From: Cryptomeria japonica
Taxonomy: Eukaryota; Streptophyta; Pinopsida; Cupressales; Cupressaceae
Direction of reading: 5' to 3'
DNA: 64,000 nucleotides
Assembly (NCBI RefSeq): GCF_030272615.1
Contig: NC_081413.1
Coordinates: 718,165,867 to 718,229,866 of the forward strand
Within the stretch, counting starts at the first letter, position 1. Each line of letters starts with the position of its first letter. A program made the translations under genes and the position numbers. Below the pieces are notes generated by a model. The model worked only from the letters and a program-made list of their open reading frames with translations, was not told the origin of the DNA and searched no databases. This document shows positions 58,523-64,000 of this stretch, in pieces.

Positions 58523-59542
58523 AGAAAAACAAGGACTCTGAATAGAATTTTTATATGATGACTCACTCTTGTCATGAGGAAAAAATGACGCAGTAAGAGA
58601 GCCTAGTCCGGTTAAAGACTTTACAATAAGGTTCTATTAGGAACTGATCCTGTTAAAGATTACCTGATTAAGGGAAGGCCATATACCCTGTTAAAGGTTA
58701 CCTTGCTAGAGGATTTAAAGAACTCAATGAACTTGAGTTACCTAGTTAGAGGATTTACAACAATCCTGTTAAAGCTACTTGGTCAAGGGATTTTCCTTCT
58801 GTTGAAATGGTTAGAAGTCAATAGGTAAAGCTTTGATTTGATAACAACACTACTTGCTAAGGTAGATCCTATTCAGCTCCTCTCCTCTGCAATCACACTC
58901 TGCAGCTTTCACACTTTGGTTTGGCAAGTATCTCAACATGCAGACAAACACAACATTTGCCAACAACAACAATAACAGACATCATCGACCTTATAGATAA
59001 CAATTAGGTCAGTGCATAAACCCTAAACCCAAAACATTTTAGGTTTACAATTATAGGCGGTCCAATCTTGACCATTCAAAAAAAATTTGCATAGAATGAA
59101 ACAATCTCAAATAGATCACAAGTCATTCTACATCGTTTGATCTTCACTACATTTGGAAAATGGTAACCCATCACGCACTCTTCATACATCGCTCAGAAAA
59201 TCACGCATTCCTGAGGTAGGCATTCAATGCATTCAATCTCCATGCGCAAAATCCTTAAGGAAATCCTTCACGTGTACATAGATGATGTGGTATCCTAATC
59301 CTTATTCTTAACATTTGCAAAACACCATCAATTGCACTGCACAGGCCATACCGGAAACTCTAGAACTGAATAGAGACTACCAGCTGGTAATCACACTTAG
59401 TGAACCCCAACACCGGTCCACTCTATCCCGGTTGACCAAAACCACTTCCAATCTTCATACTGGTGCATACTAGTGTATCTTCTTGAGAACTTATTGACAT
59501 CAATGACAACATACTTTGTCACCACTTCATCATATGCCAACA
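58523..59542 (-). repeat. copia LTR, proximal piece
   Basis: Ends at GCCAACA (59542). The adjoining bases on the - strand read AAAGGGGGAGAT, a polypurine tract, so this is the 3' LTR start (TGTTGGCATATG). Repeated CCTGTTAAAGATTACC-like words lie inside (58610-58780). Confidence 0.7.
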
Positions 59543-59830
59543 ATCTCCCCCTTTGGCATTGATGGAAATACTTAGTGTATCATTGCTCAGTATCTGCTCC
59601 ATGCTCAATAACATATACCGGTTGTCATATACTGATTCAAAGATCACAACCACCACCATCTGGACTGGTCAGTGTGTACACTGCCATATATCTTCTCCCC
59701 CATACATCTTCTCCCCCTTTGACAACAATGCCAAAGTGGAGGCACAAGCTTCCAAGCTCCACTATGTTGCTCCCCCTGTGGAGTAGCATCCTTCAACACA
59801 TCAAAATTAAAATCTAGTGACTCATTTTTA
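59543..59830 (-). other. copia 3' noncoding remnant with polypurine tracts
   Basis: Three C-rich (purine on the - strand) tracts, at 59544, 59710 and 59770, as in other copia elements here. No RNase H follows; the element is cut at about 59830. Short open frames across it are shadows. Confidence 0.55.
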
Positions 59831-60430
59831 GGTTGCATTCATTCTTAATTTTATGCATTACAAGTTATTTCAACATAATAAAATCTCTCTCTTTGTTCTT
59901 TGAATGAGAGCTTGACCTCGAAACAATCATCATTTCTTCGCCAAGTGGTCAAATTGACTTTATTAACATGATTGAGTTCTTATGCATCGAAATCTACAAT
60001 CTTACATGAAATGTTCACTACATTCATGAGTATATAATATATAGATCCATAAGTTCATTAAGCATTCATTTGCATTCATATTATTTCATGAAAAACAAAA
60101 AAATATACATTTACATCATTAGCTCATCATCTTTATCATTTATTGCATATGAAAAAGAAACAAAAGCATCCATATTCATCTGTATTACATACATTCTTAA
60201 AAAGAAAAAAAGCATTCTTTTAGAACATCACATAGAAAAATACATATAGAAGGACATTTCATATAAGTCAACGCAAGAACAATGAGATCAAATCATGTGA
60301 CCTATATATATCATAAAAAAATATCAATGTCAAAGGGGCATAAATGATATAAACTATCATAAATAATGTCTATCAGGGCAAGAATTGCCTAAACTACAAA
60401 AATGGGGTGTACAAAATAATACATAGCCTA
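59831..60430. other. AT-rich stretch, nothing recognised
   Basis: No open frames, RNA genes or clear repeats beyond simple A/T richness. Confidence 0.45.
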
Positions 60431-62290
60431 TAAAATCTAGCTTTGTCCCTCTCCCTCATCACCTCATGGAGGAGGAGGTGCCTATGGAACATCGATCTAT
60501 ATAGGTGCTTGTTCTCCCTCTGATCTCACCATGTACTGTGAGTAAGAAGCCACATGTCTGTCTACCGGCACTACTACACTGTATGATGCCACATAATATG
60601 CTAATCGGCTAGACTGATGTAGGACCTCACAATAGGAGGCAACTATGTCTACTCTCAATCTTTGTGCCTTCTGATCATGCTCTGATTTCAATCTATGAAT
60701 CTTCTGGTCATGCTCTGTAGCTTGCGTCTGCACAACTGCTAGCCATGTCTAGAGGGTCCTCACCTTCCCTCTTAGTATACAGATCATATTTGTTGGCGTC
60801 TGTCCCTAGGGTATCTCCTCCTCTCCTCCCTCAGCTAACTCATCTCTCTATTGTCACACCTATTGAGGGGCATCTCTCTCTCCCATCTCCCCCTCATTGT
60901 GAATATCACCTATAACCCTTGCACCCTTAGCTCCACCTCCCTTAGCTTTGACTGCACCCAATGAACCACCCTCTCCCCTCCTCCGCTACTGACCAATCAT
61001 TGGTGCCCTACTACTACTCGCACCAGGATCACCTTCGCCCTGCCTAGGTGGATCTCCTCTCTATCTTGGTACTTGTGCCTATGCCTATGCCTGTACCTGA
61101 GCCTGCCCTTGCACCTGAGCTAGTATGTCCTCTCCACCCTCATCAATCTGAGGCACTCACTCTCCTGGATCTGTAAGTTGCGAGAATGGATGTCTCAAGG
61201 ACTCATCCCTGTACTCTAGGGTCACCCTCGCATCATCAATATCCTCTAAATAATCCCAGTGCTGTTGCTAAAGGGCTATCATCTCTTGTACTTCTTGGGC
61301 ATAAGATAACTTTGGATGCCATCCCTTCCTCTCCTCATCCCTAAAATGAGCGTAAGCAGTAAACTCCTTAGAAATATCCTACACTCATTTGTACTATCTC
61401 ATCACCCAGATAACAAAAGAACACTCAATAATCATCTGAGATCTCCCAATGAGTGGGCGTGTCATAAACATAAATCTCCACTCATGCCTCCAGTCATCCC
61501 ACTCCTCTAATCCCCTGTACGACCTCTAGACAACTGCAATTTAGTCATCCAATTGGCATCTCCAGAAACCTGTCTTGCCCAGATGAGGTTATGTCAAGTA
61601 ACCTAAATATCAACACATGACGGGTTGATGTACCTCTCTTGAATCATCGACCACTGTCCTACACACTAGGATATGCTCCCATGCCCATATCTATGGAATA
61701 AGAACTCCAGCAGCCATGCTCTTTGCATCTCGATATGCAATCTCATGCATCTCATGATACATGTGTGCCAGGAAGCAAGATCCATAACCTAATCTCCTTG
61801 GCTGAGCAATTAACATCTCCAAAATCCTCCCCCATCCATTTAAGAACCCCTTCTAACCTCTATCTAGCATAACAAATCATCCTATCAATCCAGCTAGCAC
61901 ACAAGCAACATGAAATCTCCCTCCATATCTGCTCATCAGGTCAGCCCATGAAATGGATCAGACTATTAGATTGTCATCTTGTAAAACCCTGCATAATGTT
62001 GTAATCCCCACCTATAGAGATGAATTATAATCCACTCTGCCCCCTAAAAAACAAAATCCTCAAAATCTTTTATACATCCTTGGGAGTGATAGTCATCTCC
62101 CTGGTAGGCAGGTGAAACGTGTTATGCTCAGAATAAAATCTCTTGACTAATGCACTCAGTAATCCATGATTCACATGAATATCTGACATCTGCAACAAGT
62201 GTCCAAAGCCACATGCCTCAATATGAGCCCTCTAAGCATCAGAGAGTTGTCGAACTAATCTCATGGTCGATGGATAGGTACACCAAAACT
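60430..62290 (-). pseudogene. plant mobile domain (PMD) protein pseudogene
   Basis: On the - strand the start of the domain reads ACGFGHLLQMSDIHVNHGLL (about 62220-62160) then SALVKRFYSEHNTFHLPTRE and MTITPKDV (to about 62075). This matches the PMD signature in which a short helix pair is followed by HTFHLPxGExTxTxxDV. The rest (61980-60780) has many stops and frameshifts. The end (60733-60497) is a short charged coil (HDQKIHRLKSEHDQKAQRL). PMD proteins occur as host MAIN-like genes and as cargo in plant transposable elements. It lies ~1.5 kb from the polypurine tract and antisense to the LTR element, consistent with the antisense extra ORFs of plant gypsy elements. Confidence 0.75.
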
Positions 62291-63809
62291 ATATGTCTAA
62301 CAAGCTAACCTACCAAATTAAACATTAACTCATTAGTATGCCTTACAAATTGAGTTAGAAAGCTGTCAAAAGTGCCCATGAATCAAACTAATCAATCATG
62401 AAAATCAAAATTTCAAGTTTTGATGCTAAAAATTGATCACTGTTTTTCAAACGAGTAAACAAAGAGGGACAACAAATCGTACGAGTAAATATTTTGAACA
62501 GTACGAATAAACTCTATGATATGAGTAACTATTTTACATAGTACGACTAAACACACTCTGATGAAATGTCTCATATGACCTGTGTGTATCTATAGAATGA
62601 TAAAACAAATGACTTTATATGAGTAACCATTATTTAATAGTTACTCGTATGACAAATCCTACTTGGTAGTACGACGAAACAACTGACAACGAACTAAAAC
62701 AAAATTAAAATGAGAATTCATAAAAAAAATTCACAAATTCAAAAATTTAAGAAGCTAAAGATCGATCACTTACCACAAGGGGATAATTCCTAGGTTGATT
62801 ATGTCGTCTTTGTAGCTCGACTCAGTGCATATTCTCAAGAAATACCATTTTTCTCCAGAGAAGGTTCTTGAATTTTTAAACTTTGAAAAGTGGAAATGAA
62901 ATAAAAATGACCCTTTTCACCCCTTATATAGAAAACCCTAATTTTTCAAACGTGAAACTTATACCTTTGACTAAATCACCCATCCTAAGTCCATTTTCGG
63001 GATCAAAATCAAAATTCAGATAATTTTTCTAGTCAAAATCTCACAACGTTGACCACTTGGTACTTTCATCTGCAAATCACTTTTTCTCATCATTTTTTGT
63101 TGTGATCAATTCTAATTTCAACTTGAATTCTCAATACATCTTCATGCTCAGATTCTCATCATTAAATCTTTTTATCCTTTCAATTGCCTAAAATCATTGT
63201 ACCCTCACCATCTTTCAATTTCACTCTCGAGGGTGCATGATAATTACATCATCATTATCAATGATTGCATCATCAAAAGTCAAGAAATTTTTCAAAACTT
63301 CATATAAAGTCGAGTAGAAAATATTCTTAATCAAAGATTAATCAAACAAAACCTTATTGTTCTTCAAAATAAAATTGATTTCTAGGGGAATATCAGTTGC
63401 ATCGCATCAAATCAAGCTGATATTGTCTTCATCTGAATCGCGCTTAATTCAAGTTAGTGTTTAGTTTCATCGCTTCAAATTAAGCTGAACATTTCATTTC
63501 ACTAATCGGTTCTACATCAATCAAGTTCAGAATTGGTTTTGTCTCTTCACTCAATCTAGTTTAATCAAGTTCTAGATCGATACTCATTTCTTGATCCATC
63601 AAGTTCAAGATCAGTATCACACTCTTTATTGGTCCTAGTTCAATAAAGTTTAGGATTGGTATCACTTTAATCAATCTATTCAGTTTCATCGCTTCGAATC
63701 AAGCTGAACATCTCGCTCTTCATCCGCTCATGATCCGTCAAGTTTAGAACTGATAATCTATTTGACATTAAATTTTCTTTTAATTAATGAGTTGCTCGCA
63801 CGTCAATTC
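62291..63809 (+). other. 3' internal region of LTR element with short repeats
   Basis: Contains a run of TACGAGTAAA-type words (62450-62660). Farther on are repeats of TTCATCGCTTCAAATTAAGC, CTGAACAT and ATCAAGTTCAAGATCAGTAT (63390-63760). No coding sequence recognised. Confidence 0.55.
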
Positions 63810-63822
63810 AAAGAGAGGTAAA
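63810..63822 (+). other. polypurine tract
   Basis: AAAGAGAGGTAAA immediately before an LTR start; one base different from the tract of the - strand element at 2904-2916. Confidence 0.7.
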
Positions 63823-64000
63823 TGTAATACCCTAAAAATGGTCTCCTAAACCATGGGCCCCTAATCTCGCCTTCATCACAAAGGTCCTAACAAAAGACAA
63901 ATTAAATCAATCAAGAAAACCTAATTAATTAATTCTCAATCATCAATGTCACATGGAAAATAAATCATTCTATATTAATTAAATATTTATTTAATTAATT
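63823..64000 (+). repeat. start of a 3' LTR, cut by the window end
   Basis: TGTAATACCC followed by AT-rich LTR-like sequence with AATTAATTAATT words. Not the pair of the LTR at 40343. Confidence 0.6.

Noticed and set aside
40343-64000. LTRs at 40343 and 63823 as one pair enclosing 23 kb
   Set aside because: Sequences after the first ~15 bases do not match.

Overview
The window looks like intergenic DNA from a large plant genome, most likely a gymnosperm (conifer). It is AT-rich, almost entirely nested LTR retrotransposons with long LTRs, and I find no intact host gene. Coding relics are Ty1/copia and Ty3/gypsy pol, plant mobile domain, and captured pieces of plant genes (DRM methyltransferase, UDP-glycosyltransferase, PPR protein). 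The organism call is inference from style and repeat content; the window itself does not name a species.

Layout. 1-1649 and 21233-21812: 3' end of a decayed Ty1/copia element on the + strand. It is split by a large non-autonomous LTR element on the - strand (about 1650-21232; LTRs 1650-2903 and 19925-21232; Q/N/P-rich ORF at 5496-7019). That element is itself split by a CACTA DNA transposon at 8210-18378, with CACTA termini and a CCG target duplication. The CACTA element has no recognisable transposase. It carries host fragments: a ~1.1 kb inverted repeat of a DRM-type de novo DNA methyltransferase gene (8535-10767), a second hairpin (about 11190-11430), a PPR fragment, a 5S rRNA-like relic, an RNase H-like relic and a shortened UDP-glycosyltransferase gene with its intron (17455-18100).

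21813-40303: a chromovirus-type Ty3/gypsy element (+) with ~4.1 kb LTRs and a stop-ridden gag-pol. Its 3' LTR is split by a very young 5.25 kb non-autonomous copia element (34822-40074, - strand). That element has apparently identical 491 bp LTRs, a GATTT target duplication and an intact gag-protease ORF, but no integrase or reverse transcriptase. 40343-42814: 5' LTR, primer site and leader of another LTR element. 42815-46883: a decayed - strand copia element. 46884-53204 and 53622-58522: two elements, in opposite orientation, carrying related long ORFs of unknown family. The second sits inside a copia LTR (about 53205-59542). 59831-64000: an LTR element with a plant-mobile-domain pseudogene antisense to it, ending in a polypurine tract and the start of a 3' LTR.

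How it fits together: nothing here forms a host pathway. The most notable unit is the CACTA element. Its DRM inverted repeat would give a long hairpin RNA matching a host gene of RNA-directed DNA methylation, the system that silences transposons. That resembles the rice case in which CACTA-borne miR820 targets OsDRM2. Whether it is transcribed or processed cannot be told from sequence.
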